From Endozoicomonas sp965208385 (GTDB lineage Bacteria > Pseudomonadota > Gammaproteobacteria > Pseudomonadales > Endozoicomonadaceae), in the NCBI GenBank assembly GCA_965208385.1, contig CBDBOO010000062.1:1-64000 (forward strand): a stretch of 64,000 nt of DNA, given 5' to 3'. Position 1 is the first letter of the stretch; the number at the start of each line of letters is the position of its first letter. A model generated the notes under the pieces. That model saw nothing but the letters and a program-made list of their open reading frames with translations, did not search any database and had not been told where the DNA came from. Positions 7,545 to 16,899 of the stretch are shown piece after piece. The position numbers and the translations under genes were made by a program.

Positions 7545-9191
7545 ATGTTCTGCTTTCAATTAAGTCAGTATCGAAGGGTGCTCAGTCATGGACGGTTATT
7601 TTTGGCCGTCTGCTGTTTCTTATCAACAATCAGCGCGGTTGAAACTGTACCTGCATATGCACAACAGACCACGCCTTCCCTTGAAATGCCTGAAACGACA
7701 ATGCCCCCCGGGTATAGGGAGGCCAGTCCCGTGGCCGTTGAGTTTGCCAATGAGCAATGTTACGGCCGCACTTTTCAGACCCTGATTGAAGTAACTGACA
7801 ATAGCCAGTTGGAACAGGCAATCAGAACATACAGTGAGAGCAACAGTGAACAATGGCTGGCGCTGTCAGAGAACAGCCTGTGGGAATACGATACCACGCC
7901 TTCCGGAGTGCTTTATCTTTTGCAGTCAGGAACAACTTACACCGCAGGGCAACTTATTTCACATCACTATCATGAGTTAGCCGGTGTTCGAAGAGCACCC
8001 AGAATTGGTATCTGCGGTATGGGCAGTACGGCTGCTTCGGTCACTGTTCGCGCCATGGGAGGTCTGGATGAAACCAGGGGCAGCGCCGGTCAGGCTCCCA
8101 TTGATATAAGTCAGACACAGCTGGAACTCTATAACCTGACAGTGGACGGCAGTGGCACAAGAACTGGGCAGTCCAGTATCCGGCTGCAGGGCGATGCCCG
8201 CCTGATAACAGAAAGGGTCACCATGACCCGCAGGGGCATGACCAGCTCCCAGAGAGAGTATGGTCTGATCTATCTGGATTATTCCTGGTTGAAAATCAGC
8301 GACTCCGAGCTGAGTCAGCAGACTGATACCGGCACTATGATCAACAGTTATGAATCGACTCTTGATCTGGATAACAGCGGGTTTACGGTGACCGCCGGTA
8401 TCTGGGTTTTTTATTCCTTTGGATCTGTGATCTCAGTGGTTGACTCAAGATTTAATGGCATTGAGCGCGGAGGGGTTCGTCCTGCAGTCATGGACTCCCT
8501 GAATAATCGTCATGGCTTTCTCAGTGCCGGTATAGGAGAAGCCTGTCGTGATCCTTTTGTTCAGGTGGGAACCCGGCTCTGTCTGAAAAATTCCGAACTG
8601 GATGATGACTGCTATTTTGCGGTAGAGGATGGCCCCTATGAGGGGCAACCCTGCTGGCGTTTGAGAAGGTATTGCCCCAATAATATATTATCGTTCAGGG
8701 ATAACCGCTTTGATGGTAACTGGGAGTACTGGGGACATGTTTTTAATGAACGCTTCCGTAACAGTCATGGAAATACCCGGGAGAATACCGATACGCCCTG
8801 CCTTTCTCAGGGCAGCAGTGTTTTGTCGGGAGAACTGTTTGTCAATGGCGCAGGTTGTCATACGCCGGGTCTTCAGGTTCTTGTTCAGCTGGACTCTCGG
8901 GCATTTTTTGCGCAGGCCAGAGCCGCCAGAATGCAGGCTCGGGTGCTAAACCAGATTGAAGCAGAGACTACGGAAACAGCAGCGGCATTTAAAACAACAA
9001 CGGCATTTAAAACAACACAGGGGCAGAGTGAGAGTTCAGTTACCGAGTCTGGAAATGTAACAAGAAACTCTCAGAATATCACTCATCAACTGCAGATTTT
9101 TAGTGATTCAGGTGAGTTTGAACGACTGACACTATCCGTTGGTCTGATGTCTCTGTCTCTGTTTCTGCATCTGTTCGCCCGATCGGCCTGA
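7545..9191 (+). CDS. Exported hypothetical protein, beta-helix-like
   Basis: Not recognised as a named family. From the ATG at 7545 (AGGAG seven bases upstream) the protein has an N-terminal export signal ending near VPAYAQQ, then a region with repeated short hydrophobic strands (IDISQTQLELYNLTVDGSG, RLQGDARLITERVTMTRRGM, LIYLDYSWLKISDSELSQ, STLDLDNSGFTV) that reads like a right-handed parallel beta-helix. A Cys-rich segment follows (CRDPFVQVGTRLC, DDDCYFAVEDGPYEGQPCW), probably disulfide bonded. Near the C-terminus there is a small AFKTTTAFKTT duplication and a final hydrophobic stretch (LSVGLMSLSLFLHLFARSA) that could anchor it. A surface or envelope role is inferred; no catalytic motif was seen. 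Confidence 0.75.
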   Translation: MFCFQLSQYRRVLSHGRLFLAVCCFLSTISAVETVPAYAQQTTPSLEMPETTMPPGYREASPVAVEFANEQCYGRTFQTLIEVTDNSQLEQAIRTYSESNSEQWLALSENSLWEYDTTPSGVLYLLQSGTTYTAGQLISHHYHELAGVRRAPRIGICGMGSTAASVTVRAMGGLDETRGSAGQAPIDISQTQLELYNLTVDGSGTRTGQSSIRLQGDARLITERVTMTRRGMTSSQREYGLIYLDYSWLKISDSELSQQTDTGTMINSYESTLDLDNSGFTVTAGIWVFYSFGSVISVVDSRFNGIERGGVRPAVMDSLNNRHGFLSAGIGEACRDPFVQVGTRLCLKNSELDDDCYFAVEDGPYEGQPCWRLRRYCPNNILSFRDNRFDGNWEYWGHVFNERFRNSHGNTRENTDTPCLSQGSSVLSGELFVNGAGCHTPGLQVLVQLDSRAFFAQARAARMQARVLNQIEAETTETAAAFKTTTAFKTTQGQSESSVTESGNVTRNSQNITHQLQIFSDSGEFERLTLSVGLMSLSLFLHLFARSA

Positions 9192-9225
9192 ATAAGGTGC
9201 TATTTTTTAAAAAACTGGCTTTTTC

Positions 9226-9897
9226 CTAACCGGCAAAGGCCAGGGCTTTCTTTTCAATCCTTCTGATCGCTAAGGTTAAAATTCCTGCCATGGACAGATA
9301 AATAAGACCGGCCATGGAGAACACAGTGAGCGTGTCGTAAGTCTGGGCGTTCAGTCTGGCTGCGTACCCCATTAAATCCATCAGGGTAATGGTGCTGGCA
9401 AGAGATGAACCCTTCATGACCAGAATAATTTCATTACCGTAGGCTGGCAGTGCACGTCTGAATGCATGGGGTAGAATAACCCGTATAAGAGATTGTCGAC
9501 GATTCATTCCCAGGGCAATACAGGCTTCCCATTCAGAGGCAGGTACTGCATCAATGGCTCCCTTGAACAGCATGGTTGAATAGGCTGCGCTGTTCAGTGC
9601 CAGGGCCAGCATGGCACAGAACCAAGGTTGGCTGACTACTGGCCAGAAAATACTGTCCCTGACGATCTCAAACTGTGCGGGGCCATAATAAATCAGGAAA
9701 ATCTGTACCAGCAATGGTGTTCCGGTAAAGAGTAAGATCTGTAATTTGATCAGCCAGGTGAGAGGTTTGAGTTTCAGAGACAGGATCACGGTAAAGATTA
9801 CCGCTAAAACAAAGCCGACCATCAAGCTGGCCAGTGTCAGTTCAATGGTAGTACCCAGACCCTTCAGTAACTCGGGAATATATTCCATATTCATCAT
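9226..9897 (-). CDS. artM: Amino-acid ABC transporter permease (ArtM-type)
   Basis: Inner-membrane permease of the polar amino-acid uptake (HisM/ArtM) family, about 223 residues with five predicted membrane segments. The EAA loop is seen as EWEACIALGMNRRQSLIRVILPHAFRRALPAYGNE, which contacts the ATPase. Its start overlaps the end of the other permease by four bases, so the two are translationally coupled and probably form a heterodimer. Substrate assignment to arginine rests on the neighbouring argR and ARG box. Closely related permeases for histidine, lysine or glutamine cannot be excluded. Confidence 0.85.
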   Translation of the reverse strand: MMNMEYIPELLKGLGTTIELTLASLMVGFVLAVIFTVILSLKLKPLTWLIKLQILLFTGTPLLVQIFLIYYGPAQFEIVRDSIFWPVVSQPWFCAMLALALNSAAYSTMLFKGAIDAVPASEWEACIALGMNRRQSLIRVILPHAFRRALPAYGNEIILVMKGSSLASTITLMDLMGYAARLNAQTYDTLTVFSMAGLIYLSMAGILTLAIRRIEKKALAFAG

Positions 9898-10601
9898 GAA
9901 GCCTTGAGGTCAAATTCTTTCAGATGACGATTTGAATGATTCTTCATTTTTCCAAGCAGTTGTTGGCTGAGTAGAGTGATGCAAAGATAAATCACTGCGG
10001 CAATGGCATACCAGGTAAATGGTTCGTAGGTCTTTGCGGCCATTAATTGAGATTGACGAAGTAATTCGCTAACGCCTATCAATGCGACCAGTGCCGTGTC
10101 TTTTAATAGCACAAGCCACTGATTACCCAGCCCCGGTAAGGCATGTCGCCAGGCTTGAGGCAGGGTTATGCGAAAGAAATATTTGTATCCGGGAATACCC
10201 AGTGCCACAGCAGCTTCGCTCTGACCAGGAGGAATGGCCAAAAAGGCACCACGCAGTGTTTGTGATGCATAAGAGGAAAAAATCAGTGAAAGTGCAATGG
10301 TTCCTGCCAGAAATGGGCTGACTTCTACATAATCACCGGTCAGCAGAAACAGGGCATGGGATGATCCGAAGTAGACAAAGAAGATAATCAGTATTTCCGG
10401 TAGTCCCCTGATCATGGTGACAACAACGGTTGTGCACCATGACAATGAACGTACTTTACTGAGTTCGGCGACTGAAATCAGAATTGCCAGCACCAGACCA
10501 ACGGCCAGGGATGAAAGTGCCAGACCAAGTGTCAGCATGGTTGCTTCAGCAAATAGAGTCGTCAGGCCCACAGTGTTCTCACTTATTACTGGCTGGATCA
10601 A
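9894..10601 (-). CDS. artQ: Amino-acid ABC transporter permease (ArtQ-type)
   Basis: Second permease of the uptake system, 235 residues, with the EAA signature GQSEAAVALGIPGYKYFFRITLPQAWRHALPGLGNQ. The first frame overlaps the end of the binding-protein gene by 23 bp. Order on the minus strand is ATPase, binding protein, this permease, ArtM-type permease, the same order as enterobacterial artPIQM. Confidence 0.85.
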   Translation of the reverse strand: MIQPVISENTVGLTTLFAEATMLTLGLALSSLAVGLVLAILISVAELSKVRSLSWCTTVVVTMIRGLPEILIIFFVYFGSSHALFLLTGDYVEVSPFLAGTIALSLIFSSYASQTLRGAFLAIPPGQSEAAVALGIPGYKYFFRITLPQAWRHALPGLGNQWLVLLKDTALVALIGVSELLRQSQLMAAKTYEPFTWYAIAAVIYLCITLLSQQLLGKMKNHSNRHLKEFDLKAS

Positions 10602-11331
10602 AATACTTGGTGAGCAGTTTCTGGTATGTCCCTTCCAGTTTTACCTTTTCCAATGCTTTGTTCAGTGTTTCTCTGAGGGGATCATTCTTGCGGACAGCGA
10701 TACCCATGCCGGTACCAAAGTAATCAGGATCCTTTATTTCCTTTCCAGCAATTGCAAATTTCTTTTTATCCTGTGAGATGATCCATTCACGGGCAACGGC
10801 GGTATCAGAAAATACAGCGTCAATACGGCCGTTGGTCAGATCCAGAAGGGCATTCTGATAGCTGTCATAAGGGCGGATCTTGACACCTTTTTTCTCAAAA
10901 TTATTGATCAGGTAACTCTGGTGTGTCGTTCCGTTTTGAACACCAACCGTTTTTTTACTTAACTGGTCGACACCTGAAATCTTACCTTTTTCGGCGATGA
11001 ATACGGCTGAGTTTTCATAGTAAGGGTTGGAGAAGTCAACCTGCTCCAGCCTGGAGGCTGTAATGTCCATTCCGGAAATGATCGCATCAAAGCGACGAAA
11101 CTTCAGACTGGGAATGAGACTGTCAAAGGACTGGTTACTGAAAGAGCATTCTGCTTTAATTTCCTTGCACAGAGCCTTGGCTAATTCAATATCAAAACCG
11201 GTCATCTGATTATTTTCATCTATATATTCAAAAGGTGGGTAGGTGGGTTCTGTGGCAAAACGTATGGTATTGCCAGCATAGGCCTGGGTAACGAACAGTG
11301 CTAATAAAATAGCAGAGAATAAATTTTTCAT
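10579..11331 (-). CDS. artI: Periplasmic arginine/basic amino-acid binding protein
   Basis: Solute-binding protein of SBP family 3. From the methionine at 11331 there is a clean signal peptide (MKNLFSAILLALFVTQAYA) followed by the mature N-terminus GNTIRFATEPTYPPFEYIDE. Family blocks include MTGFDIELAKALCKEI, DAIISGMDITASRLEQVDFS, VGVQNGTTHQSYL and DYFGTGMGIAVRKND. The frame is open to 11433, but the longer N-terminus would mask the signal peptide and overlap the ATPase gene. It delivers the ligand to ArtQ/ArtM-type permeases; arginine is inferred from the ArgR context. Confidence 0.87.
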   Translation of the reverse strand: MKNLFSAILLALFVTQAYAGNTIRFATEPTYPPFEYIDENNQMTGFDIELAKALCKEIKAECSFSNQSFDSLIPSLKFRRFDAIISGMDITASRLEQVDFSNPYYENSAVFIAEKGKISGVDQLSKKTVGVQNGTTHQSYLINNFEKKGVKIRPYDSYQNALLDLTNGRIDAVFSDTAVAREWIISQDKKKFAIAGKEIKDPDYFGTGMGIAVRKNDPLRETLNKALEKVKLEGTYQKLLTKYFDPASNK

Positions 11332-11359
11332 AACAGCTCTCTGAAATCGGAATAATGGC

Positions 11360-12121
11360 TTAATGTTGTAAATATGCTTTGAAGGCTTCGGTTTTTGGAT
11401 GGATAAAATGATCCGAAGTCCCTTCTTCGACAATCAGCCCATCTTCAAGATATACGACCCGGCTGGCAATTTTCCGGGCAAATTCCACTTCGTGTGTAAC
11501 AACAACAAGAGTGATGCCCGATGCACTGAGTTCATTAATAATCTCGACTACCTGATTGGTGATAGCAGGATCAAGTGCAGCGGTAGGTTCATCAAACAGA
11601 AGTACGTCGGGAGAGAGCATTAGAGCCCTGGCGATGGCAACACGTTGCTGTTGTCCGCCGGAAAGAGAAGAAGGCCAGGCATGTTCTTTTTCAGAGAGTC
11701 CCATGCGTTTAAGCAATTCCTGTGCCCTGGTAATAGCTTGATCTTTGGGGGTGCCCTGAACCAGAGGCGCTTCGATCAGGTTGGCGAGAACTGACATATG
11801 TGGCCAGAGATGATATTGCTGAAATACCATACCCACTCTGCGACGAAGGGCGCTGGCCTGTTTTACCAGATGATGACTGTGCCCCTGATCGAATTTGAAA
11901 GACATACCTGCGATTTTCATCTGGCCGGAGTCGGGTATTTCCAGTAAATTAAGTATGCGTAGCAGGGTGCTTTTACCGGCACCACTGGCGCCAAGTAGAA
12001 CGGTGGTTTCACCTTTTGAAATTTCGAAGCTAATATCTTTCAATACCTGAGTGGTTCCGAAAGACTTGCTAAGGCTTTGTACGACTATGCCCATTGCCAG
12101 ATTACTGCTTTTATCAATCAA
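11360..12121 (-). CDS. artP: Amino-acid ABC transporter ATP-binding protein (ArtP-type)
   Basis: ATPase of the polar amino-acid importer. Walker A GASGAGKST (about 40-48), Q-loop VFQQYHLWPH, signature LSGGQQQRVAIARAL, Walker B VLLFDEPTAALDP and the H-loop VVTHEV are all intact in 253 residues. It is the first gene of the minus-strand operon. Its start lies 47 bases from a perfect ARG box, so arginine repression by the divergently encoded ArgR is likely. Confidence 0.9.
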   Translation of the reverse strand: MIDKSSNLAMGIVVQSLSKSFGTTQVLKDISFEISKGETTVLLGASGAGKSTLLRILNLLEIPDSGQMKIAGMSFKFDQGHSHHLVKQASALRRRVGMVFQQYHLWPHMSVLANLIEAPLVQGTPKDQAITRAQELLKRMGLSEKEHAWPSSLSGGQQQRVAIARALMLSPDVLLFDEPTAALDPAITNQVVEIINELSASGITLVVVTHEVEFARKIASRVVYLEDGLIVEEGTSDHFIHPKTEAFKAYLQH

Positions 12122-12167
12122 TTGTGTGAATTCTCTTACACAGAAGTGGGTAAAATCAAGTATTATA

Positions 12168-12181
12168 TGAATAATTATTCA
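12168..12181. promoter_or_regulatory. ARG box (ArgR operator)
   Basis: TGAATAATTATTCA matches the established gammaproteobacterial ARG-box core TGAATWWWWATTCA exactly and is fully palindromic. It sits in the 82-bp divergent region between the transporter operon and argR. A weaker symmetric sequence, TGTGAATTCTCTTACA, lies at 12125-12140 and may be the second box of a pair. Confidence 0.85.
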
Positions 12182-12203
12182 GCCAGAAGCTGTGAAGAGA
12201 GTT

Positions 12204-12662
12204 ATGACCAGTCATAAACAGGAAGCGCTTGTACGTGCATTCCGACAACTACTTAAAGAAGAGCTCTGTGGCTCCCAGAGTCAGATTGTCAGTCAACTGC
12301 AGTCTGAGGGCTTCGATAATATCAGCCAGTCCAAAGTCTCGCGCATGCTAAGTCGCCATGGAGCGGTTCGAGCCAGAAATGCCTTGAATGAACTGGTTTA
12401 CTGTTTGCCGCCAGAGCTCGGTAAGATGGACTCTGGCATTGCTGTCAAGGATCTGGTTGAAGAGATAGAGCATAATGGCGCCCTGATTGTCATCAAAACC
12501 AGCCCTGGAGCAGCGCAGATGATTGCCCGCCTGCTGGATTCCATAGGTGTTAAAGGTGGAATCCTGGGTTGCGTGGCCGGGGATGATACCATATTTGTGG
12601 CTCCGGCCAGAACCAGTGATATAGAAGACATCGTCATTAGTATTACCGGATTGTTTCAATAA
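12204..12662 (+). CDS. argR: Arginine repressor ArgR
   Basis: Hexameric arginine-sensing repressor/activator. The N-terminal winged helix has the family pattern GSQSQIVSQLQSEGFDNISQSKVSRMLSRHG. The C-terminal arginine-binding oligomerisation domain has KTSPGAAQMIARLLDS and LGCVAGDDTIFVAP with the GDDT residues that bind arginine. The ATG at 12204 is preferred over the in-frame GTG at 12192. Divergence from the arginine-type transporter over an ARG box implies autorepression and transporter control. Confidence 0.95.
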   Translation: MTSHKQEALVRAFRQLLKEELCGSQSQIVSQLQSEGFDNISQSKVSRMLSRHGAVRARNALNELVYCLPPELGKMDSGIAVKDLVEEIEHNGALIVIKTSPGAAQMIARLLDSIGVKGGILGCVAGDDTIFVAPARTSDIEDIVISITGLFQ

Positions 12663-12761
12663 TGAAGTTTCTGGCTACCGGACTATGACCCGGCTCTTTT
12701 CTGAAGAAAGACTGCGTGTCGTATTCGGGTGGCACTCAGTCTTAGCAGGCAGTCTTTTTCC

Positions 12762-12970
12762 GGCAGTCTTTGAAGGTGCTGGCAGTCTTTGAAAGTGCTG
12801 GCAGTCTTTGAAAGTGCTGGCAGTCTTTGAAAGTGCTGGCAGTCTTTGAAAGTGCTGGCAGTCTTTGAAAGTGCTGGCAGTCTTTGAAAGTGCTGGCAGT
12901 CTTTGAAAGTGCTGGCAGTCTTTGAAAGTGCTGGCAGTCTTTGAAAGTGCTGGCAGTCTTTGAAAGTGCC
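12762..12970. repeat. Tandem repeat, 11 x 19 bp
   Basis: The unit GGCAGTCTTTGAAAGTGCT is repeated head-to-tail eleven times with only single-base changes in the first and last units; a degenerate half-unit precedes it near 12748. No spacers separate the units. It lies about 100 bp downstream of argR. The remaining stretch to 13391 is AT-rich and holds no gene that I can support, only the leader of the next gene. Confidence 0.95.
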
Positions 12971-13391
12971 GGGTTGTTGGCTGCTCTTACTCTCTAAGAT
13001 TTCTTACGGTGAAAACTTTGGGAGTTTGCTCGTTTACCTCCTGCCTGCTTCTCCAAAAACTTTGGATATATACGCCTTGCGGATATCGAGGGAGGAAAAG
13101 TCCTCTCGGCAGGATGTCGTAAAATAAAAGTACATATACCTATTTTTTTACCTTAAACCCGTATTTATTGACTACTCTATGATATGAAAATCATAATTCA
13201 CATATATTATTTTCATATATTATTTATAGTGCTCTTGTATTTTTTACATAATCACTTTTTAAAAATCACTTTTAAAAAAGGGGCGGATGAATAAACCTGA
13301 GACCGTTTTCTTCACGCACTTGATAGTGAATTAAACAAAATCGGTTTGTTTTTTGTGGTGCATGACGCTTTTCAAATTGTGAATATAAGTC

Positions 13392-16300
13392 ATGAAAATC
13401 GTAGCCAGTGTCAGTAAATGTATCCTCAGTCGTTTATTAATAGCGTCTGGAAATATACTAAACCATCTCTATCCATATATAACTTCAGGCTTTTTTCTTT
13501 ACTGGCTTGTGTATTCTTCAAGTTGCTATTCAGCGTATGAGAAAGACTCTTTATATTGGTTACCTTCAAATGAATCCACTCTTCAGTCGCTGCAATTGAC
13601 TCTTTCACTTCAATCTGAACCGGGTTCACCGGCACAAGAGTTATCGGATATCTCTAAATTCACCCTGTATGGTGAAAGAGAGCAGGTTTTTACTGTTTGT
13701 GCAGATCTTCAATCCATTACAGGTGTAATGCCTGTTTGGGATGTTTCTGAATCAAGACATTATGAAATGTTAAATGGTGTTGCCTGGGCTACACCAGTCC
13801 ACCCTTTTATTTGTCCTGATTCTGTAATGGGGAAATATCGGCATGATTTCATCGTGTCTGACAAACCCTTTCTGATCCGGTATTCCTATAAGAAACCAGA
13901 AAAGAGGCATGCTCGTCAGCGACTTGAGCAGGAAACGCTGGATCAATGGGATTTATCCGATGCCAGTGATGGGGGGATATCCGTTCTGACTGGCAATACC
14001 GGAGGTGGTACGGACTTTTGGCACGATGATAACTGGCGAAAGCGCTTTTTTCAGAGCGCTAAAAATCTTTTGGATATAACCCTTCAACCCATTTTTTCAA
14101 GACAGGCCTTTCAAAATCAGGGAGCTTATCTGATATCCCCATTATACGAACACCTTCGTACACTGGTGGTAAGAATCAATGGAGCCGAGGTTTTTCGTTT
14201 CCAGCTGGAACTGGAAGAGCTAAAGCTACTGCTTGAAAATGATTCTATTGAATCCATCAATCGTTTACTTGACTGGCTGTCACGCAAACAAGCGGGGCAG
14301 GAACAACTTGTTTCGGTACTGTTGGACCTACAATCAAATCTGATTGATCAGGGTAATGCCGTGGATGAGTCATTACAGGACAGTATCGTTCGTCAGATGA
14401 GTACCATACTGGAACTTCCCGGTTCTGAAATCAGTTTTAATTTTGAAATGAGATGGTTGCTGGAGGAGCTGGCTCAAAGCAGTAATGTACAGGACTTCAT
14501 TACTGTGCTCGGAAAGGTAACTGGAGGCGGCGGAAAGAGTGATGGAAAGAGTGATGGAAAGAGTGATGGTAAGTGTGATGGTAAGTGTGATGGTAAGAAG
14601 ACTGGCTCAGCTGCTGAGAATTCTGAAAATGGCGGATCAAATGCAGGAAACACCGGTGATGCTGGCTCAGGAAAACCCGGGGATGGTGAGGCTGAAGATA
14701 ATGGCTCAGGTGATCGTTCAAAGCAAACACAGTCTGTTGGTGCCGATAGCAGTACTGCTTTTCGTATGAAAGCGGAAAAAACCTGGTTTAGAGCAATTCA
14801 GTCCATAGCGCCAGGTTTGTTGTGTCAGCAAGGTACGGAAGGTGCTGAAGAATGTATTGCCGAGAAGAATGCAACCCCTTGTGAAGGGTTACTGGATTAC
14901 CACGCAGTACAATGTATAGATAGTGGCAATCGTTACCATAAAGATTGTATAAAGAAAGTGGACAGTGATTCTCAGAATAGTTTCCGTGGAGATAAAGGTT
15001 GTATCAGGGATCTGGAAGAAATTCAATTTCATTGTGAAGATTGCAACCAGACGATTGCGTATTTATCGAAAGATCAGAAGAATGAAGAATTTACCAACCT
15101 GCATGTCCACGCCAGAGAGCACCTTCATGATTGCACTCGATGCGAATTTGTTACTACGGCCGAAAAGGAGGAAGGGCGAAAACAAGAATTGAAAGAACAT
15201 TGCCCTGGGAGTTGTTACCAAACATGTCATGGGTGTCAGAATCTATTTTCCCGTCAGGAAATGAGTGCCCATACTGTCAAATGTTCCAATCGGTCAGTCA
15301 CTTGTAATATTTCACAGTGTGGTGCAAGAATCCCTTTCAATCGTTGTCTTAATCATTGCTTAGACACACATTTCAATGATTGGAATCCGTCAGTTAAGGT
15401 TCAATGCCCCGTGTGCATGAGCGCCGCTTTCTCAGATAAAACGGGCTTTTTTACCCATATCGCAGGATGTACGGCCATTAAGGAGTATATATGCACAATA
15501 ACATTATCTGATAATTCCAAGGCCTGCGGCCATACTTCAAACACCCTGAGTGATTTCGCCAATCACCTTAGCGGCACTCATCCTGAGGGGTTTACTAACA
15601 TACTGAAAGCCATCAATCAGGCTAAAACAGATAGCCTCGAACCTGATCATCAATACCCGGCACAACGGGTGAAAGAATTTATACAAAGCTCCCGTACTCA
15701 TCCCTTTGAAATACAACAATCACAGACTTTTACCGAATTACAAGCTGCTGTGGCTGAAGTACAAGTTACCGTGGCTGGTGTAAAAGTTACAGTGGATGAA
15801 GTGGTTGAATCCTCCAAATCCCTGATGAGGATATTTGAAGCTACAGCAAACAGGTTATATCAGGCAAAATTCAATGAGTTGGATCATAAAATAGAAACTC
15901 TGGAAAGAAAGTTACAAACTCATTCTGGTCATGCTGACACTTATACTTGTAGCGCTGTTGTACCTTATACTGGCGCTAAACCAGGAGCAGGCGGTCAACA
16001 AGCCGGCCTGGTAGAGTATCAGGGTCAGGGTCAGGAAATGATAATGATGAGGGATACATTACAGAAAATTCAAGATTCATTGACTAAACATGCCGATGTA
16101 ATAGATGAAATAAGACTCCGGCAGGATGTACTGGATGTTAAAACCACCCATGGCATTCTGATATGGAAAATTCCAGATGTCAGGCGCCGCTACAGGGATG
16201 CAGTGCATAGAAGAACAATCAGTCTGTACAGTCCGCCATTTTATACCAGCCCTCATGGTTACAGGATGTGCATACGAACCTATCTTAATGGCGATGGTAT

Positions 16301-16613
16301 TGGTAAAAGCACACATCTATCCATGTTTTTTGTTGTGATGAGGTCGGAACATGATAATTTACTGAAATGGCCATTCACACAGTCTGTGCGATTTACCCTG
16401 ATAAACCAGGTACTACCTGGAAGCAGTATTACCGAAGCCTTTGTTCCTAGCACTGATTCACCTTCGTTCCAGAAGCCTGACAATGATATGAACATCGCCA
16501 GTGGATTTCCCAAATTTGCCCGGCAGAATGTTCTGCAGGATGACAACTTTACACTGGGGAATGTTATTTACATTAAATGTCAGGTGAATCTCGATAGTTT
16601 GAACTCTGAGTAA
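13392..16613 (+). CDS. Exported TRAF-like protein: zinc fingers, coiled coil, MATH domain
   Basis: 1073 residues. The N-terminus has a hydrophobic export segment (about 30-50). An N-terminal globular region to about 380 is unrecognised. A Gly/Ser/Asp/Lys low-complexity linker (about 380-450) includes short SDGK/CDGK repeats. A RING-like Cys/His cluster follows at about 495-555 (CEGLLDYHAVQC, YHKDCIKKV, FHCEDC), then TRAF-type zinc fingers at about 575-725 (CTRCEFV, HCPGSC, CHGCQNLFSRQEMSAH, CNISQCGARIP, CPVCMSAAF). A coiled coil spans about 785-870. The C-terminus (about 915-1065) has the hallmarks of the TRAF/MATH domain: HGILIWKIPDV, YSPPFYTSPHGYRMCIRTYL, STHLSMFFVVMRSEHDNLLKWPF. This is the domain order of animal TRAF adaptors (RING, zf-TRAF, coiled coil, MATH). 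The host-directed role is inference. Confidence 0.82.
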   Translation: MKIVASVSKCILSRLLIASGNILNHLYPYITSGFFLYWLVYSSSCYSAYEKDSLYWLPSNESTLQSLQLTLSLQSEPGSPAQELSDISKFTLYGEREQVFTVCADLQSITGVMPVWDVSESRHYEMLNGVAWATPVHPFICPDSVMGKYRHDFIVSDKPFLIRYSYKKPEKRHARQRLEQETLDQWDLSDASDGGISVLTGNTGGGTDFWHDDNWRKRFFQSAKNLLDITLQPIFSRQAFQNQGAYLISPLYEHLRTLVVRINGAEVFRFQLELEELKLLLENDSIESINRLLDWLSRKQAGQEQLVSVLLDLQSNLIDQGNAVDESLQDSIVRQMSTILELPGSEISFNFEMRWLLEELAQSSNVQDFITVLGKVTGGGGKSDGKSDGKSDGKCDGKCDGKKTGSAAENSENGGSNAGNTGDAGSGKPGDGEAEDNGSGDRSKQTQSVGADSSTAFRMKAEKTWFRAIQSIAPGLLCQQGTEGAEECIAEKNATPCEGLLDYHAVQCIDSGNRYHKDCIKKVDSDSQNSFRGDKGCIRDLEEIQFHCEDCNQTIAYLSKDQKNEEFTNLHVHAREHLHDCTRCEFVTTAEKEEGRKQELKEHCPGSCYQTCHGCQNLFSRQEMSAHTVKCSNRSVTCNISQCGARIPFNRCLNHCLDTHFNDWNPSVKVQCPVCMSAAFSDKTGFFTHIAGCTAIKEYICTITLSDNSKACGHTSNTLSDFANHLSGTHPEGFTNILKAINQAKTDSLEPDHQYPAQRVKEFIQSSRTHPFEIQQSQTFTELQAAVAEVQVTVAGVKVTVDEVVESSKSLMRIFEATANRLYQAKFNELDHKIETLERKLQTHSGHADTYTCSAVVPYTGAKPGAGGQQAGLVEYQGQGQEMIMMRDTLQKIQDSLTKHADVIDEIRLRQDVLDVKTTHGILIWKIPDVRRRYRDAVHRRTISLYSPPFYTSPHGYRMCIRTYLNGDGIGKSTHLSMFFVVMRSEHDNLLKWPFTQSVRFTLINQVLPGSSITEAFVPSTDSPSFQKPDNDMNIASGFPKFARQNVLQDDNFTLGNVIYIKCQVNLDSLNSE

Positions 16614-16899
16614 TATCTGATGAAGTAAGGGTTGAAAAAGGCACCGTCAACAATAGGCGAATGCAATGGTTCACCTGCTTATATGAAAGCTAAAAAAGAA
16701 TACTTCTGGCCAAAGAATATTTGAGTGTATTGATAATTTTTCAACTGGCTCCCTTTATCTTAACTTTTGATGAGAAGTGTCTGAAAATTCTGACGGTGAG
16801 TGATTATCTTAAAAAAAAGATTTTTCATAGAATTGGCTCCACTGAACGGGCGCATTTCCCTCAATGCTGCGTCTGACCAAATAACAGGTGGAGTGAGCT

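Noticed and set aside
12762..12970. CRISPR array
   Set aside because: The 19-bp units abut with no unique spacers and no cas genes are near, so this is a simple tandem repeat.
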